A stretch of DNA of 47,799 bases from an uncultured Schlesneria sp. GTDB lineage: Bacteria; Planctomycetota; Planctomycetia; Planctomycetales; Planctomycetaceae. A model generated the notes under the pieces. It did no database searches and was not told the DNA's origin. It saw nothing but the letters and a program-made list of their open reading frames with translations. How positions within the stretch are numbered: position 1 is the first letter of the stretch; each line of letters opens with the position of its first letter. The stretch is taken from assembly GCA_903834925.1 (NCBI GenBank), contig CAILLA010000064.1, positions 1 to 47,799 of the forward strand, read 5' to 3'. Below are positions 7,353 through 16,699 of this stretch, in pieces. The position numbers and the translations under genes are program-made.

Positions 7353-8753
7353 ATGCATCGTTTTTTGGGATTTTTGCCGCTTTGCATTTGTGTGGTCATC
7401 TCGTCGCTGGCTTCTGCGCAGCAACCGGAGGGGCCAGCAATTGGAGATCCTCGAGGCAGGGACTCAATTCTGGACTGGAACGCCATTGCATTGAAGGCCG
7501 TTGCGGACGATTTCAGCAATATTTACGGGGCGCCAGACCAAAAGGGGCCGACGCACACGTCACGCGCACTGGCGATTATCCATCTCGCGATGTTTGATGC
7601 AGCGAATATGGTGACGCCGCGAGCGACGCCTTATCTTAGTAACCATTCTCCTTGTAAGGAGAAAATTGTGTCACTGGACGCGGCCGTTGCACAAGCGGCC
7701 GCGGAGACATTGTCAGCCCTCTATCCAAAACAGGCTACGGTCTTTTCCGCAGTACTGACGCAGTATCTTACCCCACTAAAGAACGCGACGGCAAGAAATA
7801 ATGGGATTCATATTGGGCATGCTGTTGCCCACGACCTTCTTTTGGCTCGTTCACAGGATGGTTCGGCCATCGTCTGGAAATATACTCCAACCGGTACACC
7901 TGGCAAACACAACGTTGACCCGATGAACCCTGGGCAGGGGTTCCTTGATCCCGCATGGGGCAGCGTGACACCGTTCTCACCGATCCATAATTTTCACTAT
8001 GTTCCCGATGTTCCTCCGGCACTTGGAAGCCATGCCTACGCGACAGCCTTCAATGATGTGAAATCGGTTGGCGGTGACGGGATTACGACATCAACAACGC
8101 GGACACAGGAACAAACCGAAATCGGCCTTTTCTGGGCCTATGACGGATCACGCGGAATCGGCGTCCCGCCCAGGCTATACAATCAGATCACACGTACAAT
8201 TGCGATTCAGGAACGAAACACGGAAATCGAAAACGCTCGGCTCTTCGGACTTGTGAACGCTTCGATGGCTGATGCAGGAATCATGAGTTGGGGAATCAAA
8301 TATCAATGTGACATGTGGCGTCCAGTTCTTGGCATTCGAAGGGCAAACGAAGACGGCAACATTTCGACAGAAGCCGACCCGAAGTGGACTCCGCTTGGTG
8401 CCCCCGCCAGTAACGGCAGCGGTAAGAATTTTACTCCAAATTTTCCTTCCTACAGTTCGGGGCATGCCACATTTGGTGCGGCCCTGTTCCGAACACTCCA
8501 ACACTTCTATTTCACCGACCATATTTCATTTACCTTCACTTCGGACGAACTTAATGGGGTCACGACTGACGCCTATGGCCACGTGAGGCCGTTGAAGCCG
8601 CGAAAGTTTCATCGACTGAGTGACGCGGCTGCCGAAAACGCCCGCAGTCGAATGTATCTGGGAATCCATTGGCAGTTCGATGCCGATGAAGGGATGAAAT
8701 CCGGAACGGCCGTCGCAGATCACGTGTTTCATTCAATCCTTTTACCCCACTAA
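7353..8753 (+). CDS. Secreted vanadium-dependent haloperoxidase / PAP2-type phosphatase
   Basis: Exported enzyme of 466 aa that would use vanadate and H2O2 to oxidise halides, or act as an acid phosphatase; the two families share one active site. Signal peptide MHRFLGFLPLCICVVISSLASA, cleaved before QQPEG. The catalytic face is C-terminal: MWRPV (residues about 318-322), FPSYSSGHATFGAALFRTL (about 361-379, the PSxxSGH motif with the axial loop His) and SRMYLGIHWQFDADEG (about 432-447, with the vanadate-ligand His in the GIHW motif). A GTG at 7335 lies in frame, but ATG 7353 gives the better signal peptide. It is followed by another secreted hydrolase on the same strand, 300 bp away. Confidence 0.88.
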   Translation: MHRFLGFLPLCICVVISSLASAQQPEGPAIGDPRGRDSILDWNAIALKAVADDFSNIYGAPDQKGPTHTSRALAIIHLAMFDAANMVTPRATPYLSNHSPCKEKIVSLDAAVAQAAAETLSALYPKQATVFSAVLTQYLTPLKNATARNNGIHIGHAVAHDLLLARSQDGSAIVWKYTPTGTPGKHNVDPMNPGQGFLDPAWGSVTPFSPIHNFHYVPDVPPALGSHAYATAFNDVKSVGGDGITTSTTRTQEQTEIGLFWAYDGSRGIGVPPRLYNQITRTIAIQERNTEIENARLFGLVNASMADAGIMSWGIKYQCDMWRPVLGIRRANEDGNISTEADPKWTPLGAPASNGSGKNFTPNFPSYSSGHATFGAALFRTLQHFYFTDHISFTFTSDELNGVTTDAYGHVRPLKPRKFHRLSDAAAENARSRMYLGIHWQFDADEGMKSGTAVADHVFHSILLPH

Positions 8754-9056
8754 GTCCTGGACGCGGCCTGATCAATAGAGCTTAGGAACGACCATCGTCT
8801 GTGTGATCGGCGAAGTTTGTTCGTTTGCTCAAAGCGATCGAAACCGGCGCTCGCACATGTCCGCTCGTTTGTGTTTCATCGCAATTGATGAACAGATTTG
8901 GTCTCCGGCGTGTCTCATCGAGTTCGATCGATTAGACTGCTCGTGGTGACCGATCCTTCATTTTCAACATGGAACGTGGCTGTGATTAACGAGTCTGAAG
9001 ATGTGTGGAACTTTCAAACCGCGAATAAAACAATTAGTCCACGTTTGAAAACTTCG
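8754..9056. other. 303-bp gap, no feature resolved
   Basis: The frame of the next gene stays open upstream to 8898, but the added residues have no signal peptide or family similarity, so the gap is treated as non-coding. No terminator or repeat was recognised. Confidence 0.35.
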
Positions 9057-10346
9057 ATGTGGCTCGTGCCCTTGGTACTGGCGATCACAACGCTTACAGG
9101 GAACTTGACCGCAGGCGAGTTTAAGGTCGGAGTCGGGCGGCGAATTATTACCCCGAATCCTCTCTTGCCCGTTTCGGGAGGGCTTGGACCGTCAGCACCC
9201 GCTCGCGAGAAACAAGGGGAGTTAATGGCGCGAGCGGTGGTCTTTCAGAATGGGGAGACTTCCGTCGCAGTTGTCAGTTTGGACCTACTTGGATTTCCAT
9301 CTGTCTTGTGCGATCGAGTGCGAACCCGCGTTCCACGAATTTCCGCGAAAAATATTTTAATCGGCTCGACGCACACACACAGTGCGCCCGACTGTTATGG
9401 TTTCGCCGATGGTCGGGGCGGATTTACGGGTGATCTAAAATTTATGGAGTTTGTTTGTGTCAAAACGGCCGAGGCGGTCAATGAAGCACTCGATGCATTG
9501 AAACCCGCACGACTTAAAGTCGGCACCGATGAGGCGAAAGGAAAGATCGCTTACAATTATTACGCTCCCGATTTATACGACCGGCGAATGAGCGTCATTC
9601 AAGCCATTGATTCAGCTGACCAACCGATTGTCACACTCGTCAACTATGCGATTCATCCTGAAGTTCTTGGATCGGGGATTGGAATTCTCAGTCCCGATCT
9701 GATCGGGCCGCTCTGTGATCGAATCGAAGAGCGTGGCGGCGGGCAAGCGATCTTCATGAATGGCGCACAAGGGGGGATGATTACAGCGGATAATCGTGAC
9801 CTGAATCGTCCTAAAGACGCACAGAGCGGTTATTGGCACGACGATCGAACTTGGGGCGAGTGTGTTCGGATCGGAAACACGATGGCAGATGAAGCCTTGC
9901 GAATAGTCAGAGACACACCAATTCAGGACAATCCTAACCTCTTCTGCGGGTCGATCGATATTAAGTTTCCTGTGGATTCGGACCTGCTTTGGGCCGTCGT
10001 AATCAGTTCTCCATTAAAATATCCTCACAATCCCGATCACAGCATTACCACACAGGTCAACGTCGTGAATATCGGCAATTCACAGATCTTGACAATCCCA
10101 GGTGAGGCTCTGCCGAACATCGGGTTTTATCTCAAACGCAAAATGCGAGGAGAACATAACTTACTATTCGGCCTGACGAACGACGCTTTCGGCTATATTT
10201 TGACGAAGGTCGACTTCCATAGTTTTCCAAGGTACGAATACGTTTCGCGAACTTCGTTAGGGGAAATGACTGGTGAAATTCTAATTGAGCGGTCCATTGA
10301 ATTCGTTGAACAATGCCCTAAGCCTGTGAGTGTAACTCAGCCGTAA
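9057..10346 (+). CDS. Secreted neutral/alkaline ceramidase-like hydrolase
   Basis: A 429-aa exported protein of the neutral/alkaline non-lysosomal ceramidase N-terminal family, which in planctomycetes has many paralogues of unknown substrate. Signal peptide MWLVPLVLAITTLTGNLTAG, then FKVGVGRRIITPNPLLPVSGG, the family's usual opening. ARAVVFQNGETSVAVVSLDLLG (residues about 57-78) precedes IGSTHTHSAPDCYG (about 100-113), the Ser/Thr-His-Thr-His-Ser zinc/catalytic motif. Later come LVNYAIHPEVLG (second metal His) and FMNGAQGGM. The C-terminal ceramidase domain is absent. The start is uncertain because a longer in-frame ORF exists and no clear ribosome-binding site is seen. Confidence 0.8.
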   Translation: MWLVPLVLAITTLTGNLTAGEFKVGVGRRIITPNPLLPVSGGLGPSAPAREKQGELMARAVVFQNGETSVAVVSLDLLGFPSVLCDRVRTRVPRISAKNILIGSTHTHSAPDCYGFADGRGGFTGDLKFMEFVCVKTAEAVNEALDALKPARLKVGTDEAKGKIAYNYYAPDLYDRRMSVIQAIDSADQPIVTLVNYAIHPEVLGSGIGILSPDLIGPLCDRIEERGGGQAIFMNGAQGGMITADNRDLNRPKDAQSGYWHDDRTWGECVRIGNTMADEALRIVRDTPIQDNPNLFCGSIDIKFPVDSDLLWAVVISSPLKYPHNPDHSITTQVNVVNIGNSQILTIPGEALPNIGFYLKRKMRGEHNLLFGLTNDAFGYILTKVDFHSFPRYEYVSRTSLGEMTGEILIERSIEFVEQCPKPVSVTQP

Positions 10347-10385
10347 AACTCGGACGTCACAAACAATTTACTTGAAGTTGCCTTC

Positions 10386-11771
10386 ATGACCGCACGGAAT
10401 TGGATTCGCCGCATCTTTTTTATTCTTTACGACCCTGATCCCAGCCAAATGGGGTTTCTGGTCCGTTCACAAACTCAGACCGCGTCGAATGTCGATGTGA
10501 CAGTGGCCGTTCCCGATTCGAAGGAAAGTGAGCGGCTATTTGGAGTATCGCTCGCTCGGCGCGGACTGCAACCGATTCACCTTAAAGTCGTCAATCGCTC
10601 GAATGTGTCGCTAAGACTCCATTTTCGAAGCCTGGACCCTCATTATTTCCCTCCACTCGAGGCTGCTGCACGCTGCCATTTTTCGATCCTCAAACGCCTG
10701 TATGCTTTCGGAGTTTTCGGCTGGTTTCTGCTCACATTATTTTCATTTTTGTTTCTAGCCCCGCTCAAGCTTTTGTCCGTCCACTGGGCGAACAAGAAAA
10801 TGGATGCGTTATTCCAGTCGTTAGCCTTTCATCGACGGCCCATTGCCGCGGGCGACATTGCAGAAGGGTTCGTATTCGCTGCGTTCGACGCCGGGACGAA
10901 AATGGTGCGGGTCAGATTGATGGCGACCGAGATACGCTCTTCCACAGACCAATACTCGAATGTCACAACATCGCCGGAAAAATCAGAAGGCGCGGAACGA
11001 TCGCTTACCGAATTGGTGCCTGATTCCTTCGTGGATCTGACATTTGCAGTCACAGTACCGGGCATCAATGCTGATTACTTGCATCGAAAACTTGACACAC
11101 TGATTCCAAAAGAGGCGTTGAAAGAGTGTGATGTTCGAGAATTGGTAAATCAGCTCAGTCAGGTCGCGACAGTCACATCCAATCACAGCAACAGAGGTGC
11201 CGGAGATCCGGTCAATCTGGTGGTGATTGGTGGATTTGAAACGCTCTTAAATGCGTTTACAGGACGATGGGATGAGACGGAAGTCATTAGTCTGGCGACC
11301 TGCTGGAAAACCGCCCGGGCATTCATGCTCGGTTCTGAATACCGATATTCACCTGTCAGTTCTCTTTACTTGTTTGGACGAAGCCAGGATATCGCGCTAC
11401 AACAAATCAGGGAGTCGATCAGCGAGCGTTTACATCTGCGATTATGGCTGACGCATTTGACCAATAAGGACCAGCCCGTCTGGATTGGACAAGTCAGTCG
11501 AGATATTGGCGTACGTTTCACAACGTCAGCGTGGAATTTGACAACCCATCGAATCGACCCGGATGTGGATGAATCCCGGGATTACGTATTGGAAGACTTG
11601 CTTGATGCCGAACGAGTTGGCGCTGCAGGATATGTTGACACGTTGACGGCCAGCACCCCAAGCTCGCCTCGTCGCAACCTGACTGGCGATCCCTACTACA
11701 CGGACGGCAAACGAGTGGTCATTCTCTTAAGCCCTAACCGAACTGTACCACGATTCCTTGCTTGGTCATGA
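10386..11771 (+). CDS. LssY_C domain membrane protein
   Basis: A 461-aa protein with one clear membrane segment (residues about 105-130, FGVFGWFLLTLFSFLFLAPL) and a C-terminal LssY_C domain. The domain signatures are NLVVIGGFETLLNAF (about 275-290), ATCWKTARAFMLGSEYRYSPVSSLYLFGRSQD (about 300-333), RLWLTH and VWIGQVSRDIGVRF (about 360-385), and THRIDPDVDESRDYVLEDL (about 393-411). LssY domains are often fused to PAP2/DedA lipid-phosphate proteins, so a membrane-lipid role is plausible but unproven. It starts 39 nt after the ceramidase-like gene and may share its transcript. Confidence 0.8.
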   Translation: MTARNWIRRIFFILYDPDPSQMGFLVRSQTQTASNVDVTVAVPDSKESERLFGVSLARRGLQPIHLKVVNRSNVSLRLHFRSLDPHYFPPLEAAARCHFSILKRLYAFGVFGWFLLTLFSFLFLAPLKLLSVHWANKKMDALFQSLAFHRRPIAAGDIAEGFVFAAFDAGTKMVRVRLMATEIRSSTDQYSNVTTSPEKSEGAERSLTELVPDSFVDLTFAVTVPGINADYLHRKLDTLIPKEALKECDVRELVNQLSQVATVTSNHSNRGAGDPVNLVVIGGFETLLNAFTGRWDETEVISLATCWKTARAFMLGSEYRYSPVSSLYLFGRSQDIALQQIRESISERLHLRLWLTHLTNKDQPVWIGQVSRDIGVRFTTSAWNLTTHRIDPDVDESRDYVLEDLLDAERVGAAGYVDTLTASTPSSPRRNLTGDPYYTDGKRVVILLSPNRTVPRFLAWS

Positions 11772-11783
11772 TGGTGAATTCGG

Positions 11784-12281
11784 TCATGAGGCCATGATTT
11801 CGCACACCGCCCACTGGCCGAAGTTTTCTTCGACTTCAACTCTCAGCAAATCCAGGTTTCGGCCACCAGAATGCTGGCGGAAAACGTCTTTTAGCTGCAG
11901 CGCCAGCCATCGAGCGATCAGTTCGGCGGTTGTGTTAGCGATTGGCAGCAACACACAATCCTCGCGAGGAAAAACCCAGCGGCGTTCTGCAAATGTGGCA
12001 GTCACTTCTCGTTCATCGACGCTCACGTGAATGGTCTGGTGTTGGGTTGGCAACAGGACATGGTGATCGAGTTCGTTCACTAGCCGCTGTGTTGCATCGC
12101 GCAGAGCGATGAAGTCGAAAACGTAGTGGTTTTCGTCCAGCGGACCTGCCACTTCCACGGCCACTCGCCAGTTATGACCGTGCAGACGCTCACAGATGTT
12201 TCCGTTGAATGTAATGAAATGCGCGGCACTAAAGACCAGATGGTCTTTGGTCACTCGGACGCGATATCGTTCAGTAGTCAT
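11784..12281 (-). CDS. 6-pyruvoyltetrahydropterin synthase / QueD family
   Basis: A T-fold zinc enzyme acting on 7,8-dihydroneopterin triphosphate or a related pterin. The 165-aa product has the zinc ligands in FSAAHF (residues about 17-22) and LHGHNW (about 33-38) and the catalytic Cys of the C-x3-H-G-H motif (ICERLHGHNW). The residue after that Cys is Glu, so the motif also satisfies the E-x2-H-G-H pattern of PTPS-III proteins. ELDHHVLLP (about 69-77) and VRVEVEENFGQWAVCE near the end complete the family core. It lies 8 nt downstream of a CitG-like gene on the same strand, a pairing that suggests pterin cofactor synthesis (folate- or methanopterin-type) rather than queuosine; this is inference. 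Confidence 0.88.
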   Translation of the reverse strand: MTTERYRVRVTKDHLVFSAAHFITFNGNICERLHGHNWRVAVEVAGPLDENHYVFDFIALRDATQRLVNELDHHVLLPTQHQTIHVSVDEREVTATFAERRWVFPREDCVLLPIANTTAELIARWLALQLKDVFRQHSGGRNLDLLRVEVEENFGQWAVCEIMAS

Positions 12282-12289
12282 GTTGTTTC

Positions 12290-13171
12290 TCAGGGTTGTT
12301 CATTGGCAATCGCTTTGGCTTTTTCCATGACCGCTTTATGGGTTGGTCTCTTGATCAAACCATCTCTTAATGCCGCAAACAAGGTCGCGGCAATCAGATC
12401 GGCTGTTGTGCCGGGATTTCGACGATGACCATCCGCTCTGAGCCATGCGTCGAATTCACTGAGTTGGCCCGGATCGAACCTCGCTTCGGCTCCCGGATGA
12501 TCGATGAGAATTCGTGCACGTGACGACGCCTCTTCCGCCAGATCAACACCGCACTTTCGAGCGATCAACGAATCCGGCCAACGGGACATGATCCAGACAT
12601 GCAGCTGAATGATTACCGATTCCCAATCAATTGAATGCTTCAGCAATTCGCATAATTTTCGCCTCGCGTCGAAAACCAGCTTAAAATCAGTGACATATTG
12701 TTCGGCGATTCGGTCGCGATCAGCTGCGAGTGCCATCGCTTCGCGAAGCGTCACTGTAGGACGTTCGCTGATGTCTTGCGACGTCGCTTTTCCTAATCCG
12801 CCTGGCTTAGCGAGACTGATCGCGGAATAGACCTGTTCGGCGTCCTCAACTGTCATGCGCATGAGAACCGAAGGAAGACCATCCTCCAGTCGATCCGCTT
12901 CTGGTACTGCAGCCAGCGGTGCGAACAACAGGATGATTCCCAAGTTGACATTGGTTCCCGTCGTTTCGCGAGTCGCTTGAACTGAATTGTAAATCGCTCG
13001 CCCGACCCCGTGTCCGCGAATGGCCGATAATGGCCCGGCGATCGCGTGAGCGGCCCTTACAAAATCTTCGTAACGGAGGTCATCGAACTTGGCGGCGGGA
13101 TGGACGTTTCCGGGTTTCCTCGCCGTTGCTTCCATGAGACACGCGAGTTCGATCTGTTCGGCAAGAGTCAC
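12290..13171 (-). CDS. Triphosphoribosyl-dephospho-CoA synthase-like protein (CitG/MdcB family)
   Basis: Resembles CitG/MdcB, which join ATP and dephospho-CoA to make the citrate or malonate lyase prosthetic group. Motifs: MEATARKPGNVHP (residues about 13-25), TGTNVNLGIILLFAPLA (about 70-86), AISLAKPGGLG (about 117-127) and RRNPGTTADLIAATLFAAL near the C-terminus. No lyase subunits are nearby, so the citrate role is unlikely here. CitG-like proteins also sit in planctomycete and methylotroph C1/methanopterin clusters, and the neighbouring PTPS fits that better. The GTG at 13171 has AGGA 9 nt upstream; a longer ATG form starts at 13216. About 100 bp separate it from the divergent SDR gene. Confidence 0.8.
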   Translation of the reverse strand: MTLAEQIELACLMEATARKPGNVHPAAKFDDLRYEDFVRAAHAIAGPLSAIRGHGVGRAIYNSVQATRETTGTNVNLGIILLFAPLAAVPEADRLEDGLPSVLMRMTVEDAEQVYSAISLAKPGGLGKATSQDISERPTVTLREAMALAADRDRIAEQYVTDFKLVFDARRKLCELLKHSIDWESVIIQLHVWIMSRWPDSLIARKCGVDLAEEASSRARILIDHPGAEARFDPGQLSEFDAWLRADGHRRNPGTTADLIAATLFAALRDGLIKRPTHKAVMEKAKAIANEQP

Positions 13172-13273
13172 AACAACGATTCCTGGCAGGACAAAGCATT
13201 GATTGCCACGTATCATCCCATCAATGTCGATTCGCCGCTATCCAATCGAGAACAACGAAAAACAGGAATTCAC

Positions 13274-14053
13274 GTGTCAAAGTTTCAGCAAACTCGCTTC
13301 GAACTAACCGGTCGCGCCGCATTGGTGACCGGAGCGGGCGGTGGAATCGGTCAGGCCGCAGCACTGACGCTGGCCCAGGCGGGCGCCGTCATTGGCATCC
13401 ATTATCTTTCTAACGAAGAAGGTGCTCTTGCGACGTTGGCACAGATCGAACAGGCAGGTGGTCGCGGCATTCTGCTGCCGGGCGACCTCACCGTTGAAAC
13501 CGATGTGAATCGCGTGGTCGACGAATTTGTTGCTTTTGCAGGAAGACTGGATGTTCTGTTTAACAATGCGGGAAACCCGTTGACTCGATCATCGATTGAA
13601 CAATGCCCTACCGATCTTTGGATGCATGCATTTAGTGTAAATGTTCATTCGGCATTTCTTGTGACCCGACGCGCGATACCGCATCTCAAGAATGCTGGTG
13701 GACACGGTAGCATCATTAATAACCTGTCGTTGTCAGTACAAACCGGTGGTTCTGGCGGTGCTGGCCCATACGCCGCCGCCAAAGGGGCACTTCAAGTTTT
13801 TACTCGAACACTTTCTCGTGAACTGGCACCATTGGTTCGAGCCAACTGCATCATGCCGGGTGTTGTTGAAACTCGGCACCATGAAATCTTCAGTACTCCG
13901 GAAAAGATGGCCGACTATCGGCGTCAAACACCCCTCGCACGCAATTCGACTTCCGACGAGATCGCGCAAGCTGTGCTGTACCTCGCTTCCGATGCTTCAA
14001 GTTTTATGACGGGTGGCGTGATCGATCTGAACGGTGGTCGCTTTCTGCGCTGA
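13274..14053 (+). CDS. Short-chain dehydrogenase/reductase, FabG-like
   Basis: A 259-aa classical SDR oxidoreductase using NAD(P)H. Rossmann motif [14 protein letters not shown] (residues about 17-30), NNAGNPL (about 97-103), the catalytic Ser in [11 protein letters not shown] (about 150-160) and Tyr-x3-Lys in PYAAAKGAL (about 166-174), then the C-terminal [11 protein letters not shown] typical of FabG-like reductases. The GTG start at 13274 has AGGA 6-7 nt upstream; an ORF extending to 13046 overlaps the opposite-strand CitG-like gene and its extra residues do not belong to the fold. It is followed 23 nt later by the YaiI-like gene. Substrate unknown. Confidence 0.88.
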   Translation: MSKFQQTRFELTGRAALVTGAGGGIGQAAALTLAQAGAVIGIHYLSNEEGALATLAQIEQAGGRGILLPGDLTVETDVNRVVDEFVAFAGRLDVLFNNAGNPLTRSSIEQCPTDLWMHAFSVNVHSAFLVTRRAIPHLKNAGGHGSIINNLSLSVQTGGSGGAGPYAAAKGALQVFTRTLSRELAPLVRANCIMPGVVETRHHEIFSTPEKMADYRRQTPLARNSTSDEIAQAVLYLASDASSFMTGGVIDLNGGRFLR

Positions 14054-14076
14054 ACGTCAAGAACAGGAAATTATTT

Positions 14077-14529
14077 ATGAGAATCTGGGTTGACGGTGAT
14101 GCATGCCCGGCGGTGATCAAGGATATCTTGTTCCGAGCGGCGATTCGGACGAAAATTCCGCTCACGCTCGTGGCGAATCAGCCCATGCACATCCCGCGAT
14201 CAGATTTGATCTCGATTTTGACGGTGCCATCAGGTTTGAATGTCGCTGATCAGAAGATCGTGGAACTGCTTGATCCGGGAGATCTTGTCATCACTGCGGA
14301 CATCCCGTTGGCAGCTCATGTCGTGAACAAGGGAGGAACGGCCCTTGACCCGCGAGGTGAACTGTATACGGACGAAAATATCGGCGAGCGACTGACGATG
14401 CGGAACCTGATGGATGAACTTCGCGGAGGCGGAATGGTTGGCGGCGGACCCGCTCCGTTCAGCGGCAACGATCGTCAGGCATTTGCCAACCAGTTGGACA
14501 GGATACTGGCGAAACTGAGACGTAGTTGA
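14077..14529 (+). CDS. YaiI/YqxD family protein (UPF0178, DUF188)
   Basis: A 150-aa protein of the PIN-like DUF188 family. It begins [22 protein letters not shown], the family hallmark with paired Asp in a putative metal site, and continues with [35 protein letters not shown] (residues about 48-82) and [16 protein letters not shown] (about 89-104). Full length for the family. The fold suggests a nuclease or RNA-related role, but none is proven. It is probably co-transcribed with the SDR gene 23 nt upstream and runs toward the convergent lipoprotein gene. Confidence 0.9.
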   Translation: MRIWVDGDACPAVIKDILFRAAIRTKIPLTLVANQPMHIPRSDLISILTVPSGLNVADQKIVELLDPGDLVITADIPLAAHVVNKGGTALDPRGELYTDENIGERLTMRNLMDELRGGGMVGGGPAPFSGNDRQAFANQLDRILAKLRRS

Positions 14530-14560
14530 ATTTGCTTGAACGCTCTGAAGAAAACTGTGC

Positions 14561-14648
14561 CACTGCTTGACCTTATTAGGGCAAGCAGTGCTTCTGTCCT
14601 GGAGTAATCGTCGCGAAGACACTGCTTCTCCGAAGACTCCGAAGCAGT
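14561..14648. terminator. Two hairpins between convergent genes
   Basis: Hairpin 1: CACTGCTTG 14561-14569 with CAAGCAGTG 14582-14590. Hairpin 2: ACTGCTTC 14621-14628 with GAAGCAGT 14641-14648. The arms of the two hairpins resemble each other (CTGCTT core), so they may derive from one repeat. They lie in the 148-bp gap between convergent genes and could act as a bidirectional transcription stop, although no U-tract follows either stem. Confidence 0.5.
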
Positions 14649-14677
14649 TGCACGACATTGCGAGGTGTTAATGCCTG

Positions 14678-16699
14678 TCAAGGTTCTGTTTGCAGAATGT
14701 CCGCAAATGGATCTGGCTCTTCCGACTCGATTGGCTTGCTATGATCCAATTCGCGAGGCGGATTGACGGCGGTTGGAGCCAGGTTCTTTGGTTTTGCAGG
14801 AACCTGATGAACTGCCTGTTCGACCTGACCGTCCGAATCGGTTGAGAAACTGGCCTGAACGACAGCTTGCGGCCCTCGTACTTTCCCTGTTGCCAGTTGG
14901 GTTCTTAAGGACTGTCGCAATGCAAGGCGTTCCGATTCTTCCGGGCCTGCAATCAATACGACATCGTCGACGATGTAGCGATCAAATTCATGACGCATCA
15001 TCACCTTGGCACCGTATCGTTGATCTCCGAAATTCACGACCACTTCTTTATCGTCAATCGCAATGGAGCGAACGGGAGCCTGCAGGAATGTGTCGGCCGA
15101 CATCCCCGAATTCGGAACAAACCGAGACTGATTCCAAACCATACGATTGAAGTCGTTCGAGGAATTCGCCTGGATCAAATCAAGTGCCTGTTGCTGTTGC
15201 CCAGGATCGCGCCCTAGCGTAATCCCCGCTGCAAAGTCTTGAATCGGGATCAAGATTTCCAGCGTCGATTTCACTGACGCAGGAACACCGGTGACTTGCC
15301 ACTGAATGTCGTCGACCAGGAACTTGCCACGTTCGTCTCGCAAGAGATATGTGAAAGGTCGACCACCCTGTCGGACATCAATTTTGGTGAGGGCACCCTG
15401 GAACGTCGCCGAGACAATTTCAACATCGGTCGAATCAAAACCTTCCAATGGCATTGAAGGAACCGTGGCATCGGTCATTTTGTCCCAAACCCGACTGGAA
15501 AAATCTCGCGTCGCACAATGTTTGATCTCTTCCAGTTTTCTGTGTGACAATGCATTCACGAAGACTTCGAGCATCCCGTGGGATGTGAACATTGCCGAGA
15601 GTCGTTTTTCCTGCTTCGTGTCGATCTCGTAGATCGTGACGTCGGAAACAACGAATTCGGGCAGTGCGTCTGACGATGTGTCTGGTGTACGCTGCATATC
15701 GACTTGAACGAATTCGGACTCACTTCGAAGAGTGAAGTCCGCGCGATTGCCTCGCAGTCGCACTTGCAATTCATGGTCTGGCAACTGAGGCTCTGGCAAT
15801 TTGGCCTGCTTAAGATCCGCAAACGACAGGCTTCCTTCGAAGAAGTCCGTCTCGCACAACTCGGCCAGCTTTTTCTTGTCTTCCGTCTGATAGGCCGTGA
15901 GAAATGCCACGCATCGATTGACGGCGTGAGCCATGTTCAGGACGGACGGAAGCTTTTCTTCTTCATCTTTGCAGGCGATTCCAACATCGGAGACCTGCCA
16001 CTTCCCTTTGCGAAGTTCCAGCGTGATGACGGTTTCACCCGTTTGCCGAGGCATTTTGACCACAGCGATTTTTTCGTCCATCGAAGCCATCGGTCGGAAT
16101 TTTCCGCTCGATGATTTTCCGTTCGTGACCTGCCGTGTTAGCTGAGCGAGGAAAGAGGGAGGGACATCTTCGAGAGCCGCTCGCAATTTTGGAGTGGTGA
16201 TCGAAAGAACCTGTTCACGGTCGCCATGAGCCCACGCATCAAGGAATTCGCGGACGGTCAGCAACAGATCCATCTGTTCTGTGACCGACTTGTACGCTTC
16301 GATCCCCTTTTTCTTCTGCTTCAGATAGATGTCGTCGATGACCCACTTGCCGGATTCTTCTCGTGTCAGTTCGTAGAAGACTTCTTTTTTGTCTTCACCA
16401 ACCTGGACCGAAACACGTTTCTTATTGTCCGAAACTTGTTCGACGTCGACGATCGAAGTTTTTCCGTCTGGAATTCTCAAAATCTTGAGATCTTCAAGAG
16501 CGGTGGCTGTACGAAGCGCCCTCTTATTGAAGTCATCAGATGTGGCGACTTTCAGCCCTTCAAGGTCTTGAGCCTTGAGGTTTTCTGAAAATGCCATGAT
16601 GGCGCGGTTCTCAATCAAGTGGGCGCAGCCGGCACCAGTGCCAGCAACGCTCATGGCGAGAAGTAACGACCACACGAAGGAGCGAACAGCTCTGGACAT
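14678..16699 (-). CDS. Lipoprotein-like secreted protein with five repeated ~110-aa modules
   Basis: Not a recognised family. The 673-aa product starts MSRAVRSFVWSLLLAMSVAGTGAGC, a lipoprotein-type signal with Cys at residue 25; this ATG has AAGGA 8 nt upstream, unlike the in-frame ATGs before it. The mature part is built of five similar modules, each with an early helix (for example FSENLKAQDLEGLKVATSDDF) and a closing strand: KWVIDDIYL, KWQVSDVGI, EFVVSDVTI, KFLVDDIQW, RYIVDDVVL. The pattern is like tandem SnoaL/NTF2-like folds. The C-terminal 70 residues are Pro/Glu-rich and disordered. It follows the sigma-kinase-PDZ genes on the same strand and is likely an envelope protein of unknown role. 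Confidence 0.7.
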   Translation of the reverse strand: MSRAVRSFVWSLLLAMSVAGTGAGCAHLIENRAIMAFSENLKAQDLEGLKVATSDDFNKRALRTATALEDLKILRIPDGKTSIVDVEQVSDNKKRVSVQVGEDKKEVFYELTREESGKWVIDDIYLKQKKKGIEAYKSVTEQMDLLLTVREFLDAWAHGDREQVLSITTPKLRAALEDVPPSFLAQLTRQVTNGKSSSGKFRPMASMDEKIAVVKMPRQTGETVITLELRKGKWQVSDVGIACKDEEEKLPSVLNMAHAVNRCVAFLTAYQTEDKKKLAELCETDFFEGSLSFADLKQAKLPEPQLPDHELQVRLRGNRADFTLRSESEFVQVDMQRTPDTSSDALPEFVVSDVTIYEIDTKQEKRLSAMFTSHGMLEVFVNALSHRKLEEIKHCATRDFSSRVWDKMTDATVPSMPLEGFDSTDVEIVSATFQGALTKIDVRQGGRPFTYLLRDERGKFLVDDIQWQVTGVPASVKSTLEILIPIQDFAAGITLGRDPGQQQQALDLIQANSSNDFNRMVWNQSRFVPNSGMSADTFLQAPVRSIAIDDKEVVVNFGDQRYGAKVMMRHEFDRYIVDDVVLIAGPEESERLALRQSLRTQLATGKVRGPQAVVQASFSTDSDGQVEQAVHQVPAKPKNLAPTAVNPPRELDHSKPIESEEPDPFADILQTEP

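Noticed and set aside
13046-13273. Longer start for the SDR gene
   Set aside because: The added residues overlap the opposite-strand CitG-like gene and precede the normal SDR N-terminus; GTG 13274 has a good ribosome-binding site.
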